From: an uncultured Planktomarina sp.
GTDB taxonomy: Bacteria; Pseudomonadota; Alphaproteobacteria; Rhodobacterales; Rhodobacteraceae
Length of the DNA stretch: 64,000 nt
Direction of reading: 5' to 3'
Assembly: GCA_905182535.1 (NCBI GenBank)
Contig: CAJJBZ010000003.1
Coordinates: 225,699-289,698 of the forward strand
A program made the position numbers and the translations under genes. The notes below the pieces were generated by a model that saw only the letters and a program-made list of their open reading frames with translations, was not told where the DNA came from and searched no databases. Of this stretch, positions 28,993 to 38,354 are shown in pieces. Every line of letters begins with the position of its first letter. The first letter of the stretch is position 1.

Positions 28993-29590
28993 CTTTTTGT
29001 CCCTCACCGCGAGCCCAGTCTATGGAAACTGCGTAATATTTTAGTTTCGTTGGTAACTTTATGCCACGTCACGAAGGTAGGTCAATCAGGACGTGTCTTA
29101 CTAATGCAAATGGCGACATTATTTCGCATTTTTAACGAGACCTTCCATACAATAAAACAAAGCAGCATCCTTTTTCACCGTGGTGCCCTTGGGCCCTTAC
29201 AGAACCAAGATTCCATTAGTAAAAATCCAAAGCCTAACCACCAGTATTTTATTCAATGGAACCGCAACGGGGGCCACTCCACTCCACCTTAATTCTGTTA
29301 ACGTGAAACTCAGATCTTTCCTCACATACAGCTTGCACCATATCAGCGCCCTACTGTCTTTAAATCATTAAACAGCAATCTGTCACCCAACATTTGACAC
29401 CCCCCTAATATCGATTTATCCACCCTGACTACAGTTTTCCCTAATGATAATCTGAGAATAAATGATGAATTTGTGTGTGACAGCCAATCCCCATATTCTT
29501 CAAAAAATCTAGCCACAATGGCTCTTGACCCTTGCCAAAAGCCTTCGGCTTGGGTCAGGTAGGTAAGGAAAGCTAAAGAGTATTATTCAA
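28993..29590. other. Divergent gap between ETF-QO and greA
   Basis: Almost 600 bases with no gene that I can support on either strand. Near greA there is a two-part hairpin: TGACCC (29526-29531) with GGGTCA (29552-29557) enclosing AAGCC-TTC-GGCTT (29539-29551). It lies 34 bases before the greA ATG, so it may shape the greA leader. TGCGTAATATT at 29029 lies just upstream of ETF-QO. The remainder is AT-rich and unassigned. Confidence 0.4.
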
Positions 29591-30069
29591 ATGGAAAAAG
29601 TCCCCCTAACCCGCAGCGGTGCGGTCCGGCTTGAAGCCGAAATGAAAAACCTTAAATCAGTCGAACGCCCAACCATCATAAAGGCGATAGCGGAAGCACG
29701 TGAATTAGGGGACTTGAAAGAGAATGCCGAATATCACTCTGCACGTGAAAAACAGGGGTTCATCGAAGGCAGAATCAAAGAATTAGAGTCCATATTAGGT
29801 CGTGCTGATATCATTGATCCCGCTAGTTTGTCCGGCACCATAAAGTTTGGCGCTACGGTGACTTTAATTGACGAAGAGACGGATGAGGAAAAAATCTATC
29901 AAGTAGTGGGAGAGCCCGAAGCTAATATTGAAAGTGGAAAACTTAACATGCGTTCACCTTTGGCCCGCTCGCTCATCGGGAAAGAAGGTGTCGATGTCGT
30001 TATCGTTGACTTTACAGGCGTAGCAAGCTGTGAGCTTATTGCTGCTAAAACATTTTCATTTTCAATTGA
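29591..30069 (+). CDS. greA: Transcription elongation factor GreA, stop lost by an indel
   Basis: GreA rescues backtracked RNA polymerase by stimulating transcript cleavage. It starts [18 protein letters not shown] and has the coiled-coil tip [20 protein letters not shown] with the acidic D/E residues, then the [21 protein letters not shown]-domain and [11 protein letters not shown]. The family length is about 157 residues. As written, the frame passes the expected end and runs on for 220 codons antisense to moeA. Adding one A in the run 30047-30050 gives a stop at 30067-30069, so I place the end there. The tail sequence near 30000-30060 is also slightly unusual. Confidence 0.85.
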
Positions 30070-30120
30070 GTTGTATGAACAGCTACAATCAGCTATTTAC
30101 AGTCCCTCTGTATTTGGCCA

Positions 30121-31374
30121 CTACAATCCAAAACTGCTATATGGAAGAAACCTGACTGGCTGGCCTACAGTGATTTTTGTGGCAACATCTGGAAACTCAA
30201 CAAGACCATCCGCCCAAGACAGACCTGACACCCGACCAGAGCCTTCAGAGGCAAATACCTCAACCGCACCACCGCGTAGGCGCCCACGCACATATTCACG
30301 CCGGCCCATTTTCTTCGTCTTAATAAATGCAGCCGGTAGGCTGAGCGCTTGTGGTGCAGTGAACCCGGCACCGGACAACTGCATTAAGGCTGGGCGTGCA
30401 AAAACTAACGTGCAAACAAAGGCTGCTACCGGATTACCCGGTAAGCCAAACACCGGCACGCCGCCCCATAGTCCCAAAGCCAAAGGTCGCCCAGGCTTTA
30501 CTGCGATGCGCCATAACGCCATATTCCCCGTTTCGTTTAAAACCGCTGACATATGGTCCTCATCACCTGCACTGGCACCACCAGAGGTTAAAATCACATC
30601 AGCATGCTCAGCTGCTAAATCTAATGCTTGGCGCACAAGATTAGTGTCGTCAGGCACAATTCCCATATCCACCACCTGCATACCCCAACGCCGCAAAATA
30701 GCTTGCAACATGGGCCGGTTAGCATCAAAAATTTGATCAGGTCTAGCCGTTGCGCCAGGTGCGCGAAGCTCGGCTCCAGTAGAAATCACTGCCACCCGCA
30801 AAGGCTTAAACACTCGGACGTGCGCCACACCCACAGAAATCATCGCGCCAATATCTTGAGGCTGGATAGTATGCCCAGCTGCAAACACCTCAGTCCCTTG
30901 CACCACATCCTCACCAGATTTTCGAGCATTAGCCCCAGCTTTGAGCGGCCCATTTACATAAACCTTACCCGCCTCAACAGTTACATCCTCCTGTAGTACC
31001 ACCGTATCTGCACCTTGAGGCATTACCCCCCCAGTCAAAATGCGCAAAGCTTGGTGCTCAGAGATCACGCCCACAAAAGCCTCGCCAGCCGCAGAGCGTC
31101 CATCTTGAAGATCCAAACAATGTGAGCCCTCGAGCAAACCGCCCGCAAATGCGTAGCCATCTACCGCCGAATTGGCACAGGGGGGATGAGATCTCGGGGC
31201 TACAACAGTGTCAGCCAAAATACGACCATCACTGGCCTCAACAGCACAAACTTCAATATCCACAACCGTTTGCAGCCGCGCCTCAAGAAGAGCGAGGGCT
31301 TCGTCCACTGGCGTCCAATGCACGCCCATGGGCAGAACAAAACAATCATTGTGTAGCTTTGGCGCTTTGGTCAC
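30121..31374 (-). CDS. moeA: Molybdopterin molybdenumtransferase
   Basis: Inserts molybdate into adenylated molybdopterin to form Moco. The 417-residue protein has the N-terminal SVDGYAF-type segment ([11 protein letters not shown]), [13 protein letters not shown], the MoCF-domain [13 protein letters not shown], and [24 protein letters not shown]. It overlaps mobB by 4 bases. The run fdhD-mobA-mobB-moeA is one minus-strand operon making and delivering the bis-MGD cofactor. The frame is intact. Confidence 0.95.
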   Translation of the reverse strand: MTKAPKLHNDCFVLPMGVHWTPVDEALALLEARLQTVVDIEVCAVEASDGRILADTVVAPRSHPPCANSAVDGYAFAGGLLEGSHCLDLQDGRSAAGEAFVGVISEHQALRILTGGVMPQGADTVVLQEDVTVEAGKVYVNGPLKAGANARKSGEDVVQGTEVFAAGHTIQPQDIGAMISVGVAHVRVFKPLRVAVISTGAELRAPGATARPDQIFDANRPMLQAILRRWGMQVVDMGIVPDDTNLVRQALDLAAEHADVILTSGGASAGDEDHMSAVLNETGNMALWRIAVKPGRPLALGLWGGVPVFGLPGNPVAAFVCTLVFARPALMQLSGAGFTAPQALSLPAAFIKTKKMGRREYVRGRLRGGAVEVFASEGSGRVSGLSWADGLVEFPDVATKITVGQPVRFLPYSSFGL

Positions 31375-31868
31375 TTTGCCATTCCCAGATAATCCAGAAT
31401 AAAATTTGCAATAGCAGCAGTATCGTCTAAATCGAACACCGGCCGATCAATCTCTAAGGCCGTGTCACTGGCCACGGCTAAGATCGTTGGGTCACTGGGC
31501 GCGATCAAAGGATTGCCAGTTTCCGCGCGCCATGCCTCAACCTTCGGATGGCTGTCGCGCTTCCAGCCCTCAATCAATACCACATCCACCGGGTCCAGCT
31601 TGGCGAGAAGCTCAGACAAACTTGGCTCCTCGGCTCCCCGATGCTCGTTCATCAAGGCCCAGCGCTCTGTAGAAGCCAGCAAAACCTGTGAAGCACCCGC
31701 CAAACGGTGTCGGTGGCTATCTTTTCCCGGATGATCCACATCAAAAGTGTGATGCGCATGTTTAAGGGTGGAGACACTGTGGCCCCGACCATTAATTTCT
31801 GCGACCAAACGCTCCATTAACCCTGTCTTACCTGCATTTTTCCAGCCAGTTACACCAAATACATTCAT
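31371..31868 (-). CDS. mobB: Molybdopterin-guanine dinucleotide biosynthesis adaptor protein MobB
   Basis: A 165-residue GTP-binding protein that assists MobA. The P-loop is GWKNAGKTGLMERL (residues 8-21), followed by the family TLKHAHHTFDVDHPGKDSHRHRLAGA block and DVVLIEGWKRD. It overlaps mobA upstream and moeA downstream by 4 bases each, so expression is tightly coupled. Its length is typical. Confidence 0.95.
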   Translation of the reverse strand: MNVFGVTGWKNAGKTGLMERLVAEINGRGHSVSTLKHAHHTFDVDHPGKDSHRHRLAGASQVLLASTERWALMNEHRGAEEPSLSELLAKLDPVDVVLIEGWKRDSHPKVEAWRAETGNPLIAPSDPTILAVASDTALEIDRPVFDLDDTAAIANFILDYLGMAK

Positions 31869-32471
31869 TGCATTGCCTCAGCCTTCATCAGATCTTCTGG
31901 GGTATTAATATTAAAAAATGGGTCATAGTTATCACTAGGAAACAAGGCCTCTGCCGTACCATGCTTATCTGACCAGAGAACCACCTTACGCACTCCCACC
32001 GCCAATGCCCGACGCAGATCATCACGCAGCGAGACCGGCCAGAGTCCAAAAGTAGGGTGGCGATAGATTTTTCCAGACCCATTAGTTGAGGCTAATGCAA
32101 TGGGCAAACCCGAAGTCAAGCGCGCATTCTCCAAACGGCTTTGTAGACTCAATTGGAAAAAACGGCGTATCATGAGGCGCGGTAAGGATGTAATCGCACT
32201 TCTGCTCAGCGGCCCAATCCAGGCCCGCTAAAACACCCGCAAGCGGACCGGGGAACTCAGACACAGAATCCGCAACCACCGGTAGTTTAAATTCAGAAAA
32301 ACGGCTTGGATCACCATTTGCATTCAAAGCTATAACAGAAACCTGCTGGCGCAGACGTTCCAGCACGTGGTCAATGACCCGTCTACCAGCAAGAGGCAGC
32401 AGAGATTTATCGCCCCCACCCATGCGGCTGGCTTGTCCGCCAGCCAATATGACTCCTAAAAGTTTGGTCAT
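31865..32471 (-). CDS. mobA: Molybdenum cofactor guanylyltransferase, frame-broken
   Basis: Transfers GMP to molybdopterin to form MGD. The N-terminus MTKLLGVILAGGQASRMGGGDKSLL carries the nucleotidyltransferase G-x-G-x-S-R-M-G-x2-K motif, and TAPHDTPFFP contains the metal aspartate. After PFFPIES the frame must shift (between about 32130 and 32165) to LQSRLENARLTSGLPIALASTNG, then FFNINTPEDLMKAE near the end. The joined length of about 200 is normal. It overlaps fdhD upstream by 4 bases. Confidence 0.9.
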
Positions 32472-33337
32472 TGCGCAGATTTTCGGCGGTGTTTACGGCC
32501 TTCATCTTCGCCAGATGGATCTGCATCATACACAAGCCGTTCTTGCCCAGCCAAACACTGAAACCGTTGGCCCCGCATTCGGCCAATCAAGGTCAGCCCC
32601 ACCTGCCCCGCCAATTCCACCCCCCAAGCGGTAAAGCCCGACCGGCTGGCCAAAACCGGGATACCCATTAAAGCGCATTTGATCACCATTTCAGACGTCA
32701 AGCGACCGGTAGTATAAAGAATTTTATCCGCTCCAGAGGTTTGGTTAGCACGCATCCAGCCCGCAACTTTATCAACTGCATTGTGGCGTCCCACATCTTC
32801 CATGTACACCAGTGGTTGGTTTTGCTCACACAGCACTGTACCATGAATGGCTCCAGCACTCAGATAGAGGCTTGGCATTTGATTAATCTGGCTTGATAGA
32901 CTGTAAAGCCATGAAGTATAAATAGTTGATGCAGGCAGTGTTAGGCCTTCGATCCCCTCCATAATATCCCCAAAAACAGTACCTACAGCGCAGCCGGAGG
33001 TACGAGTTTTTTTCCTTAGCTTTGCTTCATAATTGGTAGGGGTATTGGTCCGCACCACAACAGTTTCAAGCTCTGCATCAAAGTCGACCGCCTCAACGAT
33101 CTCGTCAGCAGACAGCATACCCTGATTACTCAGGAAACCTTGCGCCAAAAATTCAGGATAATCACCAATGGTCATAGCAGTCACAATTTCTTGACCGTTG
33201 AGCCAAATCGTAAGCGGTCGTTCCTCAACGACGTTCAGCGAAATTTCTGCGCCAAGATGGTCAATACCCAAAACTTGCCGCGTTAAGCCCACAACATGAG
33301 GATCCGGCGCAATCAAACAGGGCTTGGCTTGGACCAT
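32468..33337 (-). CDS. fdhD: Formate dehydrogenase accessory sulfurtransferase FdhD
   Basis: FdhD moves sulfur from IscS to the Moco of formate dehydrogenase. The 289-residue protein has RTSGCAVGTVFGDI (C116) where E. coli FdhD has a CxxC, so only the first cysteine is kept, and the conserved SGAIHGTVLCEQNQPLVYMEDVGRHNAVDKV block. A start ATG at 33335 has GGAG upstream. It is first in the MGD operon. No formate dehydrogenase structural gene is in the window; it may lie elsewhere. Confidence 0.92.
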   Translation of the reverse strand: MVQAKPCLIAPDPHVVGLTRQVLGIDHLGAEISLNVVEERPLTIWLNGQEIVTAMTIGDYPEFLAQGFLSNQGMLSADEIVEAVDFDAELETVVVRTNTPTNYEAKLRKKTRTSGCAVGTVFGDIMEGIEGLTLPASTIYTSWLYSLSSQINQMPSLYLSAGAIHGTVLCEQNQPLVYMEDVGRHNAVDKVAGWMRANQTSGADKILYTTGRLTSEMVIKCALMGIPVLASRSGFTAWGVELAGQVGLTLIGRMRGQRFQCLAGQERLVYDADPSGEDEGRKHRRKSAQ

Positions 33338-33406
33338 GGGAATCTCCTATACAACGACAACAACTACCCTTCCATAGATAGGGCAAGCTGATGCGATCTG
33401 CCAGAC

Positions 33407-34091
33407 ATGACTTTTAGAAGGGCTTCTGGGAGGCTTTGCCATTTTGTTTTGTAGTTGGCCCCTGCGGCATGGTGTTTGGAGTGATAGCCGCAGAAGCTGG
33501 GCTGGATGTATTTAACATCTGTAGCATTTCTATTGGCAGTGATCGCAGGAGCGGCCCAATTTACAGCCCTTTCCCTAATGCTTGATCAAATGCCAATAAT
33601 AGTAGTGATCATAGTGGGCCTGACGGTCAATTTGCGGATGGCCCTCTATTCAACAACCCTGGCGACCCATTTGGGAGCAGCCCCGTTTCGGACCCGCGCT
33701 CTGCTGGCATATTCAATCTTGGATCACAGCTTCGCTCTGGCCTATACTAAACATCAGGAAAACCCTGAGATGACCCTTTCACAGAAACTTTCTTTCTATT
33801 TCGGAACAACCGGGTTGGTTGGAGCCATTTGGATCGTTGGGACGGGAATCGGGGCCTGGGTAGGCACCCGCATTCCTGATTGGCTGGCTCTAGATTTCGC
33901 AATACCAATTGCCTTTATAGCTTTGGCAGCACCCGCCCTACGCATAATGCCGCAAGTTTCTGCAGCCTTAACGGGACTGTGTTATCCCTTGCATTCGCAG
34001 AAATCCCCATGGTCTGGGCCTGATTGTTGCATCCAGTGTAGCTCTAGCGCTCGGCACCGAACTGGAACGCCACTTGGAGGCTAGGTCATGA
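33407..34091 (+). pseudogene. azlC: AzlC-like branched-chain amino acid exporter subunit, several frame breaks
   Basis: AzlC family permease, large subunit of an AzlCD amino acid exporter. The parts are spread over frames: MTFR then GFWEALPFCFVVGPCGMVFGVIAAEAG, then a clean stretch of about 150 residues (33518-33975; AVIAGAAQFTAL, ALLAYSILDHSFAL), then SLAFAEIP and GLGLIVASSVALALGTELERHLEA, ending in a TGA at 34089-34091 that overlaps the azlD ATG. Breaks lie near 33418, 33512, 33980 and 34010. Four in one gene, plus a stop in azlD, make true decay more likely here than elsewhere in the window, but sequencing error is not excluded. Confidence 0.7.
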
Positions 34092-34417
34092 GTGCTTCAA
34101 CTCCCACTCTTTGGATCATCATCACAGGCTTGGCACTTGGCAGTTGGTTACTGCGCTTCTCTTTTTGGGGGATCATTAGCAACAAAGAGCTACCAAAATG
34201 GGCAAAGCGACATCTGCGGTACACAGTTGTAGCTGTCATGCCGGGGATCATAGCTCCATTGGTATTTTTACCCCGCACCACTAACGGTGTATTTGACCTG
34301 CTGCGGTTTGTTGCAGCAACCATCACCTTGGCGATTGGAGACTGAGCTAAGAGTTTGCTGATTACAATTGGTACTAGTGGGCTGACGCTCTATTCTATGC
34401 TGAACGCAGGCTTTTGA
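34088..34417 (+). pseudogene. azlD: AzlD-like small subunit with an in-frame TGA
   Basis: Small membrane partner of AzlC. The ATG overlaps the azlC stop. The first 85 codons (WIIITGLALGSWLLRFSF, RYTVVAVMPGIIAPLVF) are in frame, then a TGA at 34343-34345 stands where a Trp (TGG) would be expected, and the same frame goes on with AKSLLITIGTSGLTLYSML to a stop at 34415-34417. The full frame is 109 codons, normal for AzlD. This is a base substitution, not an indel, unlike most other breaks in the window. Confidence 0.65.
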
Positions 34418-34534
34418 CCTAACAGGGACAGAAATTTTTTGTCTTATCGTCAGGCGTCTACGCAGTGGGTAAAGCGTATTTAAAAACGTTCTACAGACCT
34501 AAAAGAGAAATAAACTAGTTGGATAATATTGGCT

Positions 34535-34675
34535 CTACCCATTAATTAAATAAAGCAACACAAGAGCAACAGCAATGACAACAACCGACTTGGATACGAC
34601 ACCCACGAAGCTTGCAAACGTTTTTTCTTGGTCGTCTGTGCTCATAGAGCCATGTTCGTGTTTTTGATTGGCCAT
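34535..34675 (-). CDS. aa3-type cytochrome c oxidase subunit IV, 46 aa
   Basis: A 46-residue protein beginning MANQKHEHGSMSTDDQEKTF with one membrane helix (residues 24-45, SVVVIAVALVLLYLI). The pattern of a polar HGSM / QEKTFA head followed by a single helix matches the bacterial aa3 oxidase subunit IV family (Pfam PF07835), a small accessory helix of the terminal oxidase. The frame differs from a longer but meaningless open frame on the same strand. It stands alone, away from ctaC/ctaD, which is usual for this family. Confidence 0.78.
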   Translation of the reverse strand: MANQKHEHGSMSTDDQEKTFASFVGVVSKSVVVIAVALVLLYLING

Positions 34676-34817
34676 AACTACAACTCCAACTGCGTTTCCG
34701 AATAGTAGCCCTAGTCTGCGTATTTGTCACGGGTCCAAAACATAGTAGCGGCAATAAAGCGCATTATATCCCGATATAATTGGCCTGACAAAGTCTAATA
34801 GGGACAGCAAAATCGGG

Positions 34818-35798
34818 CTATTTAATTTTCCAGCGATAAGCACCATCATGATCCAAAGTACGCCTCACCTCGCCAGCGTGCCAAAGGTAATTGCAATGTG
34901 CCAAGGCCTCGACTAGCCCTAGGCTATATTCACCATCTTCAATATTGCGCTTAAACACGGCCAGCATGACCTCTCCAGCAGTCTTAGGTATTTGCAAATC
35001 CACTCGCAAACGATCTAAAGCCCCATAGTGGTTCTCCAGAAGTTGTTTCAGCCTAAGGGGCATGCCGATGAACGGTAGTTTATGGCCAGGTAGTGCGAGA
35101 TGATCACAATGTGCAAACTCCTGCAAACGGGTACAGCTATGCATCCAATCAGCAAGCGGGTTGGCATCTGGCTCAGTCGGATAGACGCCAATATTCGAAC
35201 TAATAGAAGCAATAACCTGATCACCCGACAGAACCAAATTATCATCACGGCTCCAAAAACTGGCGTGATCCGGTGCATGGCCATGGTCAACACGAATGTC
35301 CCATGTACGCCCTCCCATTTCAATCACGTCACCCTCCTCAATGCGGGTGAAACCTAATGGAATTGGATGGACCATATCCGAGAAATTAAATGGGCGATCA
35401 GTCTCACGCGCAGCTAATAAATCAGCGCGCATTCCCGCTCGGCGATAAAAATCAATTTGCTCAGGTGTATAACTATCTTGCACATCAAGCGTCAGCATAC
35501 GGGCAGTGAGATAGGCAACTTGGGTAGAAACATATTCTGCACCAAATTTTTCTACAAACCAGCCATGCAAGCCTATGTGGTCAGGGTGGTGGTGGGTTGC
35601 CACCACACGTTTGACTGGTTTGCCAAGCAGTGGGCCATCAAGCAGATGTTGCCATATCCCCTGAACCTTGCGCGACTTCATGCCCGTATCTATTAGGGTC
35701 CAACCATCACCATCGTCCAAGACATAAATGTTTACATGGTCCAGCTTCATCGGAAGGGGCAGGCGTAGCCAATATACAGATTCGGCAATCTCAATCAT
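34818..35798 (-). CDS. MBL-fold metallo-hydrolase
   Basis: A 326-residue metallo-beta-lactamase-fold enzyme with the metal motif THHHPDHIGLHGW (about residues 68-80), the later VDHGHAPDHASFW and LSGDQVIASIS, and LALPGHKLPF. It has a C-terminal helical domain of the type found in glyoxalase II-like and thioesterase-like MBL proteins of Rhodobacteraceae. The substrate is not known; location beside an acyl-CoA dehydrogenase hints at a thioester. The 5' neighbour on the same strand is that dehydrogenase, 57 bases away. Confidence 0.85.
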   Translation of the reverse strand: MIEIAESVYWLRLPLPMKLDHVNIYVLDDGDGWTLIDTGMKSRKVQGIWQHLLDGPLLGKPVKRVVATHHHPDHIGLHGWFVEKFGAEYVSTQVAYLTARMLTLDVQDSYTPEQIDFYRRAGMRADLLAARETDRPFNFSDMVHPIPLGFTRIEEGDVIEMGGRTWDIRVDHGHAPDHASFWSRDDNLVLSGDQVIASISSNIGVYPTEPDANPLADWMHSCTRLQEFAHCDHLALPGHKLPFIGMPLRLKQLLENHYGALDRLRVDLQIPKTAGEVMLAVFKRNIEDGEYSLGLVEALAHCNYLWHAGEVRRTLDHDGAYRWKIK

Positions 35799-35855
35799 CG
35801 CACCGTTTTCAGGTGGCGTTTCTCAGGGGTACCTAATGGTTGTCATAGCTAAGAG

Positions 35856-37556
35856 CTATGCTGCAAAGTCATCAAGCTCAAGCGCATAAAGATTTTCCGA
35901 TCCAACCCGCGCCTGCAAACAAAGCGCGGTATATTCAGGCAGAAGACTATTTATATAAAAATTGGCGATTCTGATCCGTTTACCGTCACCCGTCATGGCG
36001 GAAATCAGATGAAAATATCCACCGAGCACTCGGGCAAAGGCCTTTTGATAAGCCACAGCACCGGCAAATCGATCATTCAAGTCATGGTTGAGTAACCATT
36101 CGGTAGTGGCCCGTAGTTCAGTCACAGAGGCTAAAACCGCGTCGGCCAATTCACTGTTTGACGTTGACGCCAGGTCTGCAATATCATCCATTATCCTAAA
36201 CGCAGCAACACCTCCGTCCATCATCTTTCGGGCCACCAGGTCCATTGCCTGAATGCCATTGGTACCTTCATAAATCGGTGTGATCCGTACATCACGCAAA
36301 TATTGGGCGGCAGCAGTTTCTTCGACGAAACCCATCCCACCGTGAATTTGCACACCAAGATCGGCAACAGCTACGCCAGTATCACTACCAAAGGACTTAG
36401 CAATTGGAGTGAGAAACGCCGCGCGAGCCAACCAATCAACATCACCTGTGGCCCTGGCCATATCAATAGCAACTGCACAGGCCACACCAATTGCACGGGC
36501 GGCAAAAATCTCAGATTTCATCTGCGCTAACATGCGGCGCACATCAGCATGATCAATAATTGCACCGGTGCCTCCTGCAATCATAGGACGGCCTTGCTTG
36601 CGGTCCATCGCATAAGCCAGAGCGTGCTGATAAGCTCCTTCTGCGACCCCAACGCCCTGCATTCCCACAGCCAGGCGGGCATTGTTCATCATGGTGAACA
36701 TGCATGCCATGCCATTATGTTCTTGCCCCACAAGCCATCCAGTTGCCTTAGAAAATTCCATAACAGCTGTCGGACTACCATGAATACCCAATTTATTCTC
36801 AAGGCTAACGCAACGCAGATCGTTGCGCGCGCCCAAGCTACCATCGGCATTTGGGATAAATTTAGGTACCAAAAACAGACTGATCCCCTTGGGGCCAGGC
36901 TTTCCATTAGGCAGGCGTGCCAACACAAGATGGCAAATATTCTCCGCCACGTCATGCTCACCCCAAGTGATAAAAATCTTTTGGCCAGAAATCTTATAGG
37001 TTCCGTCCACTTGAAGCTCGGCCTTGCTCGTCAAGGCTCCCACATCAGACCCGGCTTGGGGTTCGGTGAGGTTCATAGTTCCGGTCCATTCCCCCGAGAT
37101 CAATTTTGGAAGATAAAGGTTTTGCAGTTCTTCACTTGCATGATGCTCCAACGCTTCGATCTGGCCCTGAGACAGCAGAGGGCAAAGGTTGAGTGAAATA
37201 CAAGCACCACACATCATGTCATGCATGGCAGTGTTCAGCGCCAAGGGTAGGCCCATTCCACCATGCGCCGGCGTAGCAGAAATGCCGACCCAACCACTTT
37301 TGGCAATGGCTGCATAACCCTCCACAAAGCCAGGTGACGTACGTACAACACCATTCTCCAACTTTGGCGGGTGCAAATCACCGGGCCGTTGCAGTGGGGC
37401 CATAACCGTATCACACATTTTACCACATTCATTCAACACAGCATCGGTCAAGTCTTGAGTGGCTTCAGAAAAATACTCATTGGCAACCACAGGTCCCAGC
37501 GGCACAACTTGGTCAAAAATGAACTGATATTCACCAACAGGTGCTTGATAGGGCAT
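35856..37556 (-). CDS. Large acyl-CoA dehydrogenase (DmdC/FadE-like)
   Basis: A 566-residue FAD acyl-CoA dehydrogenase of the long form, with an extra N-terminal segment (MPYQAPVGEYQFIFDQV), the FAD/substrate blocks MNLTEPQAGSDVGAL and KIFITWGEHD, the C-terminal YEGTNGIQAMDLVARK with the catalytic Glu, and an added C-terminal domain. This form includes DmdC, which oxidises methylmercaptopropionyl-CoA from DMSP, and several general fatty acyl enzymes; sequence reading alone cannot decide. DMSP use is common in roseobacters, but no dmdB or dmdD gene lies next to it. The frame is intact. Confidence 0.85.
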   Translation of the reverse strand: MPYQAPVGEYQFIFDQVVPLGPVVANEYFSEATQDLTDAVLNECGKMCDTVMAPLQRPGDLHPPKLENGVVRTSPGFVEGYAAIAKSGWVGISATPAHGGMGLPLALNTAMHDMMCGACISLNLCPLLSQGQIEALEHHASEELQNLYLPKLISGEWTGTMNLTEPQAGSDVGALTSKAELQVDGTYKISGQKIFITWGEHDVAENICHLVLARLPNGKPGPKGISLFLVPKFIPNADGSLGARNDLRCVSLENKLGIHGSPTAVMEFSKATGWLVGQEHNGMACMFTMMNNARLAVGMQGVGVAEGAYQHALAYAMDRKQGRPMIAGGTGAIIDHADVRRMLAQMKSEIFAARAIGVACAVAIDMARATGDVDWLARAAFLTPIAKSFGSDTGVAVADLGVQIHGGMGFVEETAAAQYLRDVRITPIYEGTNGIQAMDLVARKMMDGGVAAFRIMDDIADLASTSNSELADAVLASVTELRATTEWLLNHDLNDRFAGAVAYQKAFARVLGGYFHLISAMTGDGKRIRIANFYINSLLPEYTALCLQARVGSENLYALELDDFAA

Positions 37557-37672
37557 AATGGCTCCAATTTTACGTTAAAATCCTCCGAGCAGTCTATCCA
37601 AGCCTATACGGCTTTGAAATAGCTATCGTACCGGACGCAGCGTCAAAATTGAGGGTGTCACTAACGCACAAA

Positions 37673-38242
37673 TTAGGCACGCCCAGACTGTGCTGAAAGC
37701 AACATCGGATCCACCCCAAGCGAGGCCAGAGCCCCCGCCCATTTATCTACGGCCGCCAACTCAAATACGAGTTCAAAACTGGCATCACAAATAAGCCACC
37801 CATTAGACAAGAGCTCAACTTCAAGCTGGCCCGCCGACCAACCTGAATATCCCAGTACCAGCAGGCTAGTCTTGGGACCTCCACCCTGAGACAACTCCTT
37901 CAGCACATCAACCGTAGCGGTTACGGCGAAATCCGCATCAATCCGTAGGGTGTCCGGATCACTGGAATATTCTGCCGAATGTAGCAAAAAACCACGAGAT
38001 TGATCAACTGGCCCACCAAAGTATACCGAGACGTCAGGCGTGCTCACGCCTACAGGGATATTGAGATGACCCAAAAGGGTTTTCAGTTCCAGATTCCGGT
38101 TTGGTTTATTTACAATCAAGCCCATCGCCCCATCTCTAGAATGCGAGCTAATGTAAACAACGGAATGCTCAAAGCGAGGGTCACCCATCGCCGGCATAGC
38201 AACTAATAATTTACCAGTAAGATTCGTATCTTTAGAGTTCAT
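37673..38242 (-). CDS. YqgE/AlgH family protein (UPF0301)
   Basis: A 189-residue protein starting MNSKDTNLTGKLLVAMPAMGD, the typical start of the family; an upstream in-frame extension of 90 codons overlaps the neighbouring gene and is rejected. Conserved landmarks are DPRFEHSVVYISSHSRDGAMGLIVNKP and VYFGGPVDQSRGFLLHS and LGYSGWSAGQLEVEL. Function is unresolved; some members have been linked to transcription control. It is divergent from the DsbD-N gene (112-base gap), a conserved pair in Rhodobacteraceae. Confidence 0.93.
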   Translation of the reverse strand: MNSKDTNLTGKLLVAMPAMGDPRFEHSVVYISSHSRDGAMGLIVNKPNRNLELKTLLGHLNIPVGVSTPDVSVYFGGPVDQSRGFLLHSAEYSSDPDTLRIDADFAVTATVDVLKELSQGGGPKTSLLVLGYSGWSAGQLEVELLSNGWLICDASFELVFELAAVDKWAGALASLGVDPMLLSAQSGRA

Positions 38243-38354
38243 GGGCAAATGATGGATTTGATTTACAGGCACGACAAGCGGTTTCGTAGCTATTATGACA
38301 AGTTCATAAAAAAGTGAGTTCTTATTTTCAACATATCGCTTTAAGTAGGCCCTT

